This document shows positions 1 through 9,402 of a stretch of 64,000 nucleotides of DNA, in pieces. Source of the DNA: CAWGCE01 sp964480915 (GTDB lineage Bacteria; Planctomycetota; Planctomycetia; Pirellulales; Pirellulaceae); contig CAYZRS010000021.1 of the NCBI GenBank assembly GCA_964480915.1, forward strand, positions 1 to 64,000, read 5' to 3'. The notes beneath the pieces were generated by a model, which saw only the letters and a program-made list of their open reading frames with translations, did not search any database and was not told the origin of the DNA. Position 1 is the stretch's first letter. The number at the start of each line of letters is the position of its first letter. Made by a program: the position numbers and the translations under genes.

Positions 1-147
1 GTGTTGCTGTGAATTATTCGTGTTGCGAACAAGTTCCGGCGACTGTTCGTTGGTTGATCGCCTCCGTGGGACATGCCAAAATGTCGTCCGCGGGTCTACG
101 AGCATAGAAACTCGGCCTCTTTGGCAAAAAAGATAGGCAAGAAATTC

Positions 148-1725
148 ATGTACCAGCGATATGGACATTGGTTCCCCCTCTTTTTTATCGGCCTCTGGTC
201 GACAGTTTGCGCGGACCAGCCTCTCATGGCGCCGCCCACGGCACCGGCTTACCGACTCAGCAATTTCCGAATTGAAGACAACCGATTCGGCCAGGCCGAA
301 ATGGTCATCGATTACGTACGGACGTCACAGGGAGTGGGCGTCGTCCAGATCGCTGGAAAGACGAAAAATGGTGACCTGCATGTCATGGGCTTTCCACTTT
401 ATGGCGAACAATCGGGTGAAATCCGGCTGTCGAAGATGTTTCGCTTTGGTGACGGCAAGTATGACGTGGAAATTTATTTGGTGGCCGGTGCGCATTGGGT
501 TGGCAAAAGCTATGGGCAGTGCATGGTGTCGAATGCCGTCAGGCTGGGAAATCCTGGGCCGGTAACCAAAGCACGAGCATGGACCGCTGATGAGCAAGCG
601 GCGTTCGATAAGCAACAGCTGTACGATAAGCCTCCGGCTGAGCCACTGAGCGGTGTTTTGCCCGCCACCAATGGAACCAAGCTTGTGCCCGGCATGCCTG
701 TCAAAGCTGGCTACTATGGTGAATGGGTCGATGCCGAAGTCGTCTCGCTGTTGGAACGAAACCGAGTTGGCCTCAAATTTTCCGACGAAACATCGTTGAT
801 CATTCGGCCGCGTGTCGATTGGATCGCGGTCGATCCGAAAGTCGCAGAACAGGTCGAGTCGGCGCCGGGACAATTCAAACCAAGTATGCGAGTCTTGGCA
901 GAAGGAAAAGTTGCTCTGCCAGACGGTGTTATCGCATTGCCGGACGATGTCGCTTTGTATGTCGGAACGCCCATTCTTTATGAACGGGGTGGTCGTTGGA
1001 AGAACGCTTTTATTTTAAACGTGGACGAGAAAACCATTCGCGTCCGCTACGACGATCTCAGTTCGGCCTTCGATGCGGATAAGCCTCGCGCTCAGTTTGC
1101 GATCAACAAGGAAACGTTGGAACAGCTGAAGAATCCAAAAGTGGCCGGTCAATTTTCTGCGAATATCTCGGCAGGTGGCGGTGCCAACGGTTCCCCTTTT
1201 CCATCCGCGCCAGTCAAGGGCGGCCTTGCCGGACCGGCCCCGAAAAGGCGCAAAGATTACCGCGTCGATATTCCGGTTCCTCAAGGGGCTCAACTTGTTC
1301 CCGCCGATCTGAAGTTAACAAAAGGGACTCCCGTTGCTGGCTGCTGGGCGAACAAGTGGAACCCGGTGACGGTGCTGTCTGAAAACAGCGACGGTACAGT
1401 GAACGTTCACTGGAACGACTATTCGGATGCCTGGGACTGCAGCATGGTGCGCAATCAACTGATCATCGAAGACAAGACGGTTCGCAAACTGCAGCAGACG
1501 ACTAGCGCAGCGACCAACGGTGTGAAAGGCGCATTGCGGACCTGGAGCGATGCTTCCGGGGGGCACAAGGTGGAGGCAAGGTTCGTCAACAAGACGGCAA
1601 CTGACGTGACGATCGTCACGGATGCCGGCCGAGAGATAACTCTGCCGATCGAAAAACTGAGCAATGAAGATCAGGCGTTCCTCAAATCGATACCGTCGGA
1701 AGTGCCGAACCCGTTTGCTCCATAA
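148..1725 (+). CDS. Secreted SHD1-domain protein with two Tudor/agenet-like modules
   Basis: The protein starts with a likely signal peptide (MYQRYGHWFPLFFIGLWSTV, cleaved near CADQ), so I start it at the ATG at 148 rather than the in-frame ATG at 73, which would put a charged, non-signal leader in front. The C-terminal ~55 residues match the SHD1 (SLA1 homology domain 1) pattern common in planctomycete secreted proteins: a RTWSDASG turn, then VEARFVN, REITLPIEKLS and DQAFL. Two upstream stretches (around residues 195-250 and 400-450) share a VxAGYYGEWVDAEVV / VAGCWANKWNPVTVL layout, which resembles small SH3-like Tudor/agenet barrels; a weaker third copy lies around residue 300. The middle is Pro/Gly-rich linker. 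The molecular role is unknown; a protein-binding envelope protein is a guess. It converges with the propeller gene at 1738. Confidence 0.75.
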   Translation: MYQRYGHWFPLFFIGLWSTVCADQPLMAPPTAPAYRLSNFRIEDNRFGQAEMVIDYVRTSQGVGVVQIAGKTKNGDLHVMGFPLYGEQSGEIRLSKMFRFGDGKYDVEIYLVAGAHWVGKSYGQCMVSNAVRLGNPGPVTKARAWTADEQAAFDKQQLYDKPPAEPLSGVLPATNGTKLVPGMPVKAGYYGEWVDAEVVSLLERNRVGLKFSDETSLIIRPRVDWIAVDPKVAEQVESAPGQFKPSMRVLAEGKVALPDGVIALPDDVALYVGTPILYERGGRWKNAFILNVDEKTIRVRYDDLSSAFDADKPRAQFAINKETLEQLKNPKVAGQFSANISAGGGANGSPFPSAPVKGGLAGPAPKRRKDYRVDIPVPQGAQLVPADLKLTKGTPVAGCWANKWNPVTVLSENSDGTVNVHWNDYSDAWDCSMVRNQLIIEDKTVRKLQQTTSAATNGVKGALRTWSDASGGHKVEARFVNKTATDVTIVTDAGREITLPIEKLSNEDQAFLKSIPSEVPNPFAP

Positions 1726-1737
1726 CGCGTGCCCGAT

Positions 1738-2943
1738 CTACAGCGAGACCTTGATGAGCCCCGACGTACTGCGAAAATAGATCGCTTCGTCGCTCGCAGC
1801 GGGCGACCCTAGTATTTCTTCGCCCAGGTCATTCTTGGCGGCGATTTCGCCGTCTTCCAGCGAGACGACCTGGACCAGTCCGTCCGTATTCGCGACGTAG
1901 ATGTGTTGCTTGGTGAGAATGGGCGTCGCCCAGAAACCATTGCCGTCGAGTCGCTTTTTCCAATGTACGGAACCGTCGTCCAAACTGGCCGCGGTGAGAA
2001 TGTTGGGGCGCCGGATGACGAAACAACGATCTTCCGAAACGACAGGGCTCGCCGATTCGGCGCCGATCTTTGCTTCGTTCCAGAGCAACTCAGGTTCGTT
2101 CAGGCCATCGAGTTGCAATGAACTAAGGCCCTCTGTGGGAAGCAGGACTCGATCGCCAACGACCGTGGGCGAAGGGATGTAGGCACCTTCCGCTTCATAC
2201 TCCAGCTTGACATCGCCCGACTTCGGTTCAATCACCATCAATTTATCGGCCGACTGAAAAAGCACGTAAGCCACTCCATCGATGCGGATGTCACACGGCG
2301 TTGTCCAGTTCGTATCCTTGGTGAGTGGGATTTTCCAGTTGGTCTCACCGGTTGTTTTTGACAGTCCGAAAAGGAAAGAATCTCCCGCACACGCGATCGG
2401 GACGATCAGCGTGTCACCAGCCACCCAGGGTGAAGAAGCAAGCCCGCGATCGTCGAAAGCGTTGGGCCAGTCTGCGGTCAATGATCGCAGCCACATGACA
2501 TCGCCGTCGGTATCAAAACAGGCAACGTCGTTGGAGGAGAAGGCGACAAAGACGAACTGCCCGTCGCTGGCTGGCGTGGCGGCCGCTACGGCGCTGAGCG
2601 GATGACAGAGCGTACGGCCAGTTGCCCACAGGCGACGATGCCATTGGATCTTGCCGGTGTCGCTGTCGAGCGCTATGACGTGGAGCCGTTTCTGTTGGTG
2701 GCCGCTGGAGGCCGTGGTAATCACTTGCTGCCCGACAACGATGGGGCCACCCACCGACCGACCCGGTAAGTCGGTCTTCCAGGCGACATTGGTCGACTCG
2801 TCGCCACCGAACTCGACCGGAAGCGAAGTCGGAGTGAATGAGTCGCCTTTTGCACCTCGAAATTGGAGCCAATCGGCATGAATCGTGGGCGCCCAATTCA
2901 ACAACATAACGAGACTGATCGAAACTCGAAAAACGTTCTTCAT
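1738..2943 (-). CDS. Secreted PQQ-binding-like beta-propeller protein
   Basis: This 401-residue protein opens with a signal peptide (MKNVFRVSISLVMLLNWAPT, cleaved after IHA) followed directly by DWLQFRG, the usual N terminus of planctomycete PQQ-like propellers. Repeated blades show the PQQ-repeat pattern: VIALDSDTGKIQWHRRLW, CFDTDGDVMWLRSLT, FGLSKTTGETNWKIPL, AASLDDGSVHWKKRL and VVSLEDGEIAAKND. No quinoprotein dehydrogenase catalytic residues are evident, so a structural or binding role (as in BamB-like proteins) fits better than an enzyme. Its ATG overlaps the stop of the upstream 436-residue gene by 4 bases (2940-2943), so the two are translationally coupled at the end of the ABC/M1 operon. 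Confidence 0.85.
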   Translation of the reverse strand: MKNVFRVSISLVMLLNWAPTIHADWLQFRGAKGDSFTPTSLPVEFGGDESTNVAWKTDLPGRSVGGPIVVGQQVITTASSGHQQKRLHVIALDSDTGKIQWHRRLWATGRTLCHPLSAVAAATPASDGQFVFVAFSSNDVACFDTDGDVMWLRSLTADWPNAFDDRGLASSPWVAGDTLIVPIACAGDSFLFGLSKTTGETNWKIPLTKDTNWTTPCDIRIDGVAYVLFQSADKLMVIEPKSGDVKLEYEAEGAYIPSPTVVGDRVLLPTEGLSSLQLDGLNEPELLWNEAKIGAESASPVVSEDRCFVIRRPNILTAASLDDGSVHWKKRLDGNGFWATPILTKQHIYVANTDGLVQVVSLEDGEIAAKNDLGEEILGSPAASDEAIYFRSTSGLIKVSL

Positions 2944-4250
2944 TGCGGCTGCTCCTGTTTCTCCGAATCTGGCTCGTTCTCGTTCGGTTCCGATTCGGGT
3001 GGTTCTTCAGCCGCTGCACCTTCCGGTTCGGGCAACGCATCCAGTTCCGGAGTGGGAGGTCGATTGAGGGCCAAGATGGCATTGCCTGTTTGATCGGTGA
3101 CACGAACGCTGAACTGCCAGGTATTAACAAACGGATGGAATACCGGGCCGGGTGTCTGGCAAGATTTGACGACGATCAAATTCGGACCTTTGTGCAGATC
3201 GACCGGAACGATGTACTGGTCGAAGAAGTTGCCGGTATGCCCAATTTCTTGGGAGAAGACAAGTTCTCCGTTCAGCCATATTTTGGCCGAGTTCTGTTGC
3301 CTGAGGCGTAGTTGTACGGACTGGTCGCGATCCGATTCGAACACGGTCGCACCGTAGGCAACCACATCACGCAATTCGCCGATCGTCTTGTTGAGATCAA
3401 AATCGCCATTGCGAGCGGTGTTGACGCATTGTTTCCATGAAACGTCGTCCGTTTTGCCGGGAAACTCCGCGTCGGAGTAGATGCCGGATTCGCCTTGATA
3501 CGTTGCCAGCGTCAGCGATTCGGGTGGATAGGCGACATCAAAACCTTCACCATCCTTGAAGTCGAAGGGGCCGATCACTTGCCAGTGCATGAGGAAACCG
3601 AACTTGCGGATATGGTCGACCGGGTGTCCCAATTCTCGCAGGGCGACGGTCGCCGCAACGACGTGGTCTTCGCTCAGGGCGAGACGGAACGCCTGTTGGT
3701 ATCCAGACAACTGATCTGCTTCCGTTTCCATGTTCTTGGTTCGGCCGAGCAAAGCCGCAATGGCCGGTCGCCGTAGTCGCGCAACCGGATCGGTGAGTAG
3801 CTTGTCGACCGTTTGTTCGGCGAGCTTGTCATCTTGAGTTTCGAGAAGATTCAACGCCGTCTCACGTCCCAACGGATTTCGCTCGGCGTCGAGCACGTAT
3901 TCCACGAGGACGGTTGCTGACGGCTGTTTGCTTTGTTTGGCCTCTCGATCGAGAACGGAATCGAGTGCAGTCGACAACCAATTGATCCCCGTTGGAGAAG
4001 CATCGGCGAAGGCGTCGAGAAATGCTGGCAAGTCATCCAGCGTGGCCTTGGAGACGGCGGCCCAAGCTTGCGCTAATTCGGTCTGGTTGTTGGCTTTCGC
4101 CGATTCAGCGGTCTGCAACACCTTAACGGCTGCCGGAGGCAAACCGTTGGCGAATGCTGTGGCACACGTTGCGGCGCACGAAAACGAACAGACCGCAATG
4201 GTTAGCAAGCGTAGACGCCCGGCTGATTCGTCGTTCACGTACCGTCTCAT
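2940..4250 (-). CDS. Secreted protein of unknown function, ABC-operon partner
   Basis: A 436-residue protein with a probable signal peptide (LRLLTIAVCSFSCAATCATA, cleaved near AFANG) behind a charged N terminus. Residues ~30-190 are helical and repeat-like (HEAT-like spacing: ALNLLETQDDKLAEQTVDKL, PAIAALLGRTKN). Around residue 215 is the WQVIGPFDFKDGEGFDVAYP segment seen in many planctomycete proteins before a beta-sandwich; here the sandwich follows (VQLRLRQQNSAKIWLNGELV, NLIVVKSCQ), resembling carbohydrate-binding folds. The C terminus is a Pro/Glu-rich tail. It lies 40 bp behind the permease/peptidase gene and overlaps the propeller gene by 4 bp, so it is probably co-transcribed with both. 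Function not recognised. Confidence 0.75.
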   Translation of the reverse strand: MRRYVNDESAGRLRLLTIAVCSFSCAATCATAFANGLPPAAVKVLQTAESAKANNQTELAQAWAAVSKATLDDLPAFLDAFADASPTGINWLSTALDSVLDREAKQSKQPSATVLVEYVLDAERNPLGRETALNLLETQDDKLAEQTVDKLLTDPVARLRRPAIAALLGRTKNMETEADQLSGYQQAFRLALSEDHVVAATVALRELGHPVDHIRKFGFLMHWQVIGPFDFKDGEGFDVAYPPESLTLATYQGESGIYSDAEFPGKTDDVSWKQCVNTARNGDFDLNKTIGELRDVVAYGATVFESDRDQSVQLRLRQQNSAKIWLNGELVFSQEIGHTGNFFDQYIVPVDLHKGPNLIVVKSCQTPGPVFHPFVNTWQFSVRVTDQTGNAILALNRPPTPELDALPEPEGAAAEEPPESEPNENEPDSEKQEQPQ

Positions 4251-4290
4251 CGCAATGCTCCTTAATCGAGTCGGTGTGCCGCGGGACGAC

Positions 4291-7200
4291 TCAACCGGCT
4301 TCTTTCAGTTTTTTCAGATTGTCATTCGGCATCCGGTCGATCAGAAGTGCAAACGGATCGACGCCCGCTTCTCCCAGTTCTTCACCGTCCTCCAGTTCGA
4401 CTGTGAATGTAAAGGTGTTGGATGTTGCGGTGACTTGCTTCCGTTCGCGATGCAAGGTGCGACCGTACTTGCGATCTTTCTCAGGTTTGGCAAAGGCGCC
4501 GATTTCGATCCAGTCATTGATGTCGATTTCGGTTTCCTTCCCTTTTTCACCAGCTTGGAACTTCTTGCATTCGATTTCTATCGTGACATCGTACTTTCCA
4601 TCTTCTCGTTCTTTGTAAGTGGCTTCCGTTGTCCGATTGGCAAAGAGTGTAATCGTCTCGAACAGGTCGTTGAACAGATAGCGATACTCTTCCGGGGTTT
4701 CCGCCTTCAGTGCATCGATCAGATCGAGCGAGGTGGGATACGGGGGTGGTTGATAGGCAAATTTGTCGATCACCGCACGCAGCGCTTTGTTGACTTGCTC
4801 TTCCCCAATCATCTCCTTGAGGTAATACATCACACAGCTGCCTTTGCGGTAATGGATGTACCCCTGCCCTGCTTCAACCGTCTTTAGCGGCTGCTCTTTC
4901 AGTCCTTCGCTGCCGCGTGCTCGTAGGTAGTTGTCCATCTCATACTTCAAGAACTTCCGCATGATGTCGCGGCCGTATTGTTTCTCCATCACCATCAAGG
5001 CGGAGTATTGAGCCAGCGTCTCAGAGAGCAGTGTCGCACCTTGCATGTCGGCGCCGATGACTTGGTGAGCCCACCATTGATGCGCCATCTCGTGAGCGAC
5101 AACATAAAAAACCATGTCGATGTCGTCTTCTTCCTTGATGTCGGCAATGAAGCCAATCCCTTCGGAATAGGGCATCGTTCCTGGGAACGCTTGAGCGAAG
5201 CTGGCGACACGCGGGAATTCGATGATGCGCGCCTGTTTGTGTTTATAGGGACCAAAGTTCTCGGTGTAATATTCGAGCGACTTCTTAATCGACTCCAGCA
5301 TGTTGGGCACATTCCAGCCGTGGTCGGGATGGTAGTAAACCGAAATGTCAACGTCGCCCCACTGGCGAGCCTCGACGGCGTAACGGGCGGAGATGAAGGA
5401 GAAGAAATTGAGTGAAGGGTGATCCAGTTTGTAGTGGAAGTAGCGTCGCCCATCTTCCTCCCAGGATTTCTGCAACGTACCCGGAGCAATCGCCATCTGG
5501 TCGGACGATGTGCTGATGGTCGTTTCTACTTCGAGCCAATCACTGTTCGGGTCAAGGTAAGTGTTCGCTCTGGCCTTTAAGTTATCTGGGTCGAACAGCG
5601 GCATGGTCTGTTGAGGTTCCAGGTCGCGTTCTTTGCGCTCTTTCCTGCTCGAGAGTTCATAGCCGCTCTGGTAGCCCATTTGAGGCGCGATCATGTTGTT
5701 AAAGAACGTGCCGTTTTGGACAATGCTGGTGTTCGACACCGAGTTTTCGAAGCCGGTTGGCTTGTAGGAAACGGTGTACTCCATCTCCATCGTCTCGCCC
5801 ACGGCCATGGGCGGATCAAGTTGATAGGTGAAGTAATCGAAGTCTTCAAATTCTTCGGCGATGGTCGCGCGTCCCTCTTCGCCAATGATGAGTTCGTTTT
5901 CGTACTCACCATTCACCGAGATGAAGATCTTCTCGATCGGCCCGTCTGACTTGTTTTCGATCGTTTGCACTCCGTGAAATCGCAATGACCGCTCTTCTGG
6001 GTAGACGTCAATGTCGTATTTGACGTCGGTGATGCGTGGCTGAGCAACGCCTTCGTGTTCCGCCTTAAACTGCTTCTCGTAATCGGCTCGCAAGTCGGTC
6101 TGCACTTCGGATGTCGTGAATTCGTTGAGCACCTTCACGTTATGGTACACCCAGTAGGCCGACGCCGACCAAGCGAGCAAGAATGCCAGGCTGGCCCAGC
6201 GTGCAACGCCCGTCCAGCGTGAGCCGGCAATCTTCAAACGGGAGCCGAATCCGCGTTCCTTGCCCCGTTGCCAGAGCAGGATCGCGAAACTGGAAATGAT
6301 CCCCGTGAAGAGCATCCAGTAAATGTAGAATCCTCGCATGGCGGGAACGAAGGGGGCAAAGCCGTACATGTCCGAATAGGTGTGCCCGGGGATGCTGCCA
6401 TACCGGACCATCCGAGTTTCGACTTCCAGAAATCCCCAGCCGAACAGGTTGAGTACGACCAGCAGGATAAAGAAAAAGTAACCGAAGTACTTATTGGGTG
6501 AGACGACATGTGCGAACATCGCCAAAACGCCCAGGCAAAACAGGGACACGAAGTCGACAACAAAGAGCTCGGTCAAATATTGGCTGATCTGAAAGCGGTG
6601 GTATCCCTGGGCCGCCTGAGAAATCAATCCAGCACACATCCCAACACCTTGGACGACAAGAATCAGCAAGATGAGTGAGAACAGTTTTGCTGCGTAGCTG
6701 ATCCAGGTCGGTTGTGGTGAGGCGTCATAGACTTCATCCAGTTCCGCTTCGCGCTCACGCCATACGAGCGTTCCTGCGTAGAAGACGATCGTGCCAATCA
6801 GAAAGATGAACGACGATGCGCGGATGATGGCAATCACGTTATAAGTCACGGGCAGTGAGCTAAGGCCGAACCCTTCCGATGCTAAGAAGTACAGATTGGT
6901 GCAAATCTGGATCGTGAACGCAATCGCAACGACGATGAAGACGTTGCTCTTGATGATTCCCGCAAAGTCGATCCGAATCTGACTCCATAGTTGAGCAAGG
7001 TTGGCACCGAATCCGTGTCGAAAACCGACGGTCGGAATGGCAACGGCTTTGGTGGCAGTCTTGTCAACGGCTTGAGCCCGTCCGCTACGCATTCGTTCCG
7101 TAAACGAAAAACGCCAGTAGGCGACGCCTAGGATGCCCATCGAAACGGCGAGCCATAGTAAGCGGTTCCAAAGTAACATCCCCGAGAGGGTCATCCATTG

Positions 7201-7908
7201 CGTGTTTCGTTCGTCGGCCGTCCAGTATTTCGTCAGCGAATCGAAGGCTTCGACGCCGAATGGGTCGATCATCATGCCCAGCGTTTCGTTGTCGAGGTTG
7301 GATGAGAAGGAACTTGCAACGGTGTATCCAACCAACAGCAGTAGCGCACCGACGAAGGAAGCGATCGTACTGCGAGTCCACACGGCAATGGCGAAAATGA
7401 TAGCCGAGACGAGGATGGTGTTGGGGATGGCGAAGATCACGACGGACCAAAAATGAGCCGGCCAACAGATGGGACCCCAGTATTCTGGTTCGACCCAAGG
7501 CATGAACTGAGCCAGGATGATACCGACCGATATTCCGAGGAGCGGGATGATCGCTATGAGCGTCGATCCCCAAAATCGCCCCATCAGGAAACCGAATTTT
7601 TCAATCGGCTTGGTGTAGATCAGCTGATGCGTGTTGTGAGCGAAGTCTCTCGAGGCAGCTCCATTCACAAACGCCGTGGTCATCAAGATCGTGAAGAGTG
7701 CCATCACACCATAAAAAATCTGAATCGCATGGGGTGCATTCCGGTAGGTCGTTTCCATCGAACCGCTCATGCCGACACTGACGTTTTCGCTCGACACCGC
7801 GGCAAAGATCAGAAGGCCCACAATGAACGTAAACACGTACACCATCATGGCTCGAAGCCAAAAGGTAAGTTCAAACTTGAAAATCGTCGAGAACATACGA
7901 ATATCCAT
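4291..7908 (-). CDS. ABC-2 type permease fused to M1-family metallopeptidase
   Basis: This is one long reading frame of about 1205 residues. I start it at the ATG at 7908 (MDIRMFSTIFKFELTF) because it lies 20 bp after the ATPase stop; the frame runs further upstream but only inside the ATPase gene. The N-terminal ~590 residues hold many hydrophobic segments in two ABC-2-like sets (e.g. AMMVYVFTFIVGLLIFAA and FIFLIGTIVFYAGTLVWRE), the second followed by EREAELDEVYDASP. The C-terminal ~600 residues are an M1 (gluzincin) peptidase: HEMAHQWWAHQ gives the HExxH site and ETLAQYSALMVMEKQYG supplies the third zinc ligand Glu. The conserved Tyr of aminopeptidases may lie in the GYIHYRKGSCVMYYL stretch. 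Such permease-M1 fusions are known in Bacteroidota and Planctomycetota; the substrate is unknown. Confidence 0.9.
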   Translation of the reverse strand: MDIRMFSTIFKFELTFWLRAMMVYVFTFIVGLLIFAAVSSENVSVGMSGSMETTYRNAPHAIQIFYGVMALFTILMTTAFVNGAASRDFAHNTHQLIYTKPIEKFGFLMGRFWGSTLIAIIPLLGISVGIILAQFMPWVEPEYWGPICWPAHFWSVVIFAIPNTILVSAIIFAIAVWTRSTIASFVGALLLLVGYTVASSFSSNLDNETLGMMIDPFGVEAFDSLTKYWTADERNTQWMTLSGMLLWNRLLWLAVSMGILGVAYWRFSFTERMRSGRAQAVDKTATKAVAIPTVGFRHGFGANLAQLWSQIRIDFAGIIKSNVFIVVAIAFTIQICTNLYFLASEGFGLSSLPVTYNVIAIIRASSFIFLIGTIVFYAGTLVWREREAELDEVYDASPQPTWISYAAKLFSLILLILVVQGVGMCAGLISQAAQGYHRFQISQYLTELFVVDFVSLFCLGVLAMFAHVVSPNKYFGYFFFILLVVLNLFGWGFLEVETRMVRYGSIPGHTYSDMYGFAPFVPAMRGFYIYWMLFTGIISSFAILLWQRGKERGFGSRLKIAGSRWTGVARWASLAFLLAWSASAYWVYHNVKVLNEFTTSEVQTDLRADYEKQFKAEHEGVAQPRITDVKYDIDVYPEERSLRFHGVQTIENKSDGPIEKIFISVNGEYENELIIGEEGRATIAEEFEDFDYFTYQLDPPMAVGETMEMEYTVSYKPTGFENSVSNTSIVQNGTFFNNMIAPQMGYQSGYELSSRKERKERDLEPQQTMPLFDPDNLKARANTYLDPNSDWLEVETTISTSSDQMAIAPGTLQKSWEEDGRRYFHYKLDHPSLNFFSFISARYAVEARQWGDVDISVYYHPDHGWNVPNMLESIKKSLEYYTENFGPYKHKQARIIEFPRVASFAQAFPGTMPYSEGIGFIADIKEEDDIDMVFYVVAHEMAHQWWAHQVIGADMQGATLLSETLAQYSALMVMEKQYGRDIMRKFLKYEMDNYLRARGSEGLKEQPLKTVEAGQGYIHYRKGSCVMYYLKEMIGEEQVNKALRAVIDKFAYQPPPYPTSLDLIDALKAETPEEYRYLFNDLFETITLFANRTTEATYKEREDGKYDVTIEIECKKFQAGEKGKETEIDINDWIEIGAFAKPEKDRKYGRTLHRERKQVTATSNTFTFTVELEDGEELGEAGVDPFALLIDRMPNDNLKKLKEAG

Positions 7909-7927
7909 CAGGGAAGCAGAAGGTTGG

Positions 7928-8809
7928 CTAGTGAGCCATTGCGGTGGCGCCGATTTTGCAGAAGAACACGTCTTCCAGGTCAGGGGGCACCTGGCTAAAT
8001 CCCTCTTCGGGCGCTGACGGGCTGCGAACATGGATCAGAGGCCGCCCGGCGACAAGCTTTGTTGAGATGACATCGAACTTGTCACGGTAGGAATCCAAAT
8101 CGGTCTTATCGATCGATTTTTCCCAGATCTGGCCGTCCAGTTCGGCCTCCGCTTCGTCGGGTGAACCGGCAAACTGCAGGCGACCTTCATGGATGATCGC
8201 CATGTTGGTGCACAGCTCTTTGACGTCCTGCACGATGTGCGTCGAGAGAATGACGATCACGTTCTCGCCAATTTCCGATAGCAAATTGTAAAATCGGTTT
8301 CGCTCTCCCGGATCGAGTCCCGCCGTTGGTTCGTCCACAATCAACAGCTGTGGATTGCCAAGCAGTGCTTGAGCGATACCGAATCTCTGCTTCATCCCGC
8401 CAGAAAAACCAGCGATCGACTTCTTGCGATGTTGGTGCAAATTGACTTTCTGTAACAACGCATCAACGATCTCTCGCCGCTCGTTCTTTTTGGTGATTCC
8501 CTTCAGCGTAGCGATATGGTCAAGCATGCGGGTCGCTGAGGTCTTGGGATAGACGCCAAACTCTTGCGGTAGATAGCCCAGGAGTTTGCGAACTTCTTGT
8601 TTGTCGCGCAGAACATCGATGTTGCCGAACGTTATGCTGCCGCTATCCGCTTCTTGCAGCGTGGCAATGGTTCGCATCAGAGTCGACTTGCCCGCGCCGT
8701 TGGGGCCCAAAAGGCCGTACATGCCCTTAGGGATCTCCATGGTCACGTCGTCCAGTGCGCGGACTCCATTCGGATAGGTTTTGGAGAGCCCATTGATGGT
8801 TAGCTGCAT
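7928..8809 (-). CDS. ABC transporter ATP-binding protein
   Basis: A 293-residue nucleotide-binding subunit of the DrrA/CcmA-like ABC-2 exporter class. Walker A (GPNGAGKST, ~residues 35-43), Q-loop (GYLPQEFGVYP), ABC signature (FSGGMKQRFG), Walker B (LLIVDEPTAGLDP) and the switch His (LSTHIV) are all present and intact. The C-terminal 80 residues after the core are typical of this class. It is first in a minus-strand run; the fused permease/M1 peptidase starts 20 bp downstream and is its evident membrane partner. The promoter should lie in the 8810-9400 interval. Confidence 0.93.
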   Translation of the reverse strand: MQLTINGLSKTYPNGVRALDDVTMEIPKGMYGLLGPNGAGKSTLMRTIATLQEADSGSITFGNIDVLRDKQEVRKLLGYLPQEFGVYPKTSATRMLDHIATLKGITKKNERREIVDALLQKVNLHQHRKKSIAGFSGGMKQRFGIAQALLGNPQLLIVDEPTAGLDPGERNRFYNLLSEIGENVIVILSTHIVQDVKELCTNMAIIHEGRLQFAGSPDEAEAELDGQIWEKSIDKTDLDSYRDKFDVISTKLVAGRPLIHVRSPSAPEEGFSQVPPDLEDVFFCKIGATAMAH

Positions 8810-9402
8810 GAGTATTGCCCGTCTGCCATGAAATTGTTCGAAAAGCGAAGTCAGGAAAAGAAAGCCAGTTGCCCACTAAGCGACCCCAGTCGCCGCATTC
8901 TGCCACAAAAGTTGAGCTGAAGAGAGATGTTCGACGAAGAACCCCATTTCTTGACAATTCACGCGTCTGGAAGCTGGGGATTTGGCCGATTTGTCGGGTT
9001 TCGCAAGCTCTTGGAACGTCGCCGGGGAAAGTCGTTCCACAAAAACAGGACATTTTCACGCGATCGGAGGGGCCGATTCTTGCGGAAATTCTCCTGGCCC
9101 CAGTCGAGTCAAAATACCAAGACGGCTGGAGGCGAGATCGTCGCTTGCCAAGTTTCGTGATCGCGTTGTGGCGCGTCATTCAGAAATGGCCCGACGTTGC
9201 ATCCGCCGTACGTTCGCCAGATTCGGACCATCCGGCAGGGGATGGGCTCCGGGATTTCCCGCTCTTGAGCGCTTATTTTCGCCTGCGCACATCTCGCACG
9301 GTAGCGTTTTACACAACGGGGGTTACCACCATTGATCGGCGGTGACGCCGCTCCGCTCACTGTTCCTACCACGTTCCTTGAAAACCTCGGACTTGAGGCC
9401 GC
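8810..9402. other. Intergenic region between divergent genes
   Basis: About 590 bp between the divergent ABC ATPase (minus) and HDOD-GGDEF (plus) genes. Open frames here have no signal peptide, no convincing ribosome site and overlap one another, so I call no gene. It must carry the promoters of both flanking units; I could not fix -35/-10 boxes. Confidence 0.4.

Noticed and set aside
1455..1664. Short minus-strand frames inside the SHD1 gene
   Set aside because: Shadow frames; the plus-strand protein has recognisable domains throughout.
8815..9345. 176-residue plus-strand open frame between the ABC ATPase and HDOD-GGDEF genes
   Set aside because: Low-complexity Arg/Pro composition, no ribosome site, overlapping open frames in other phases.
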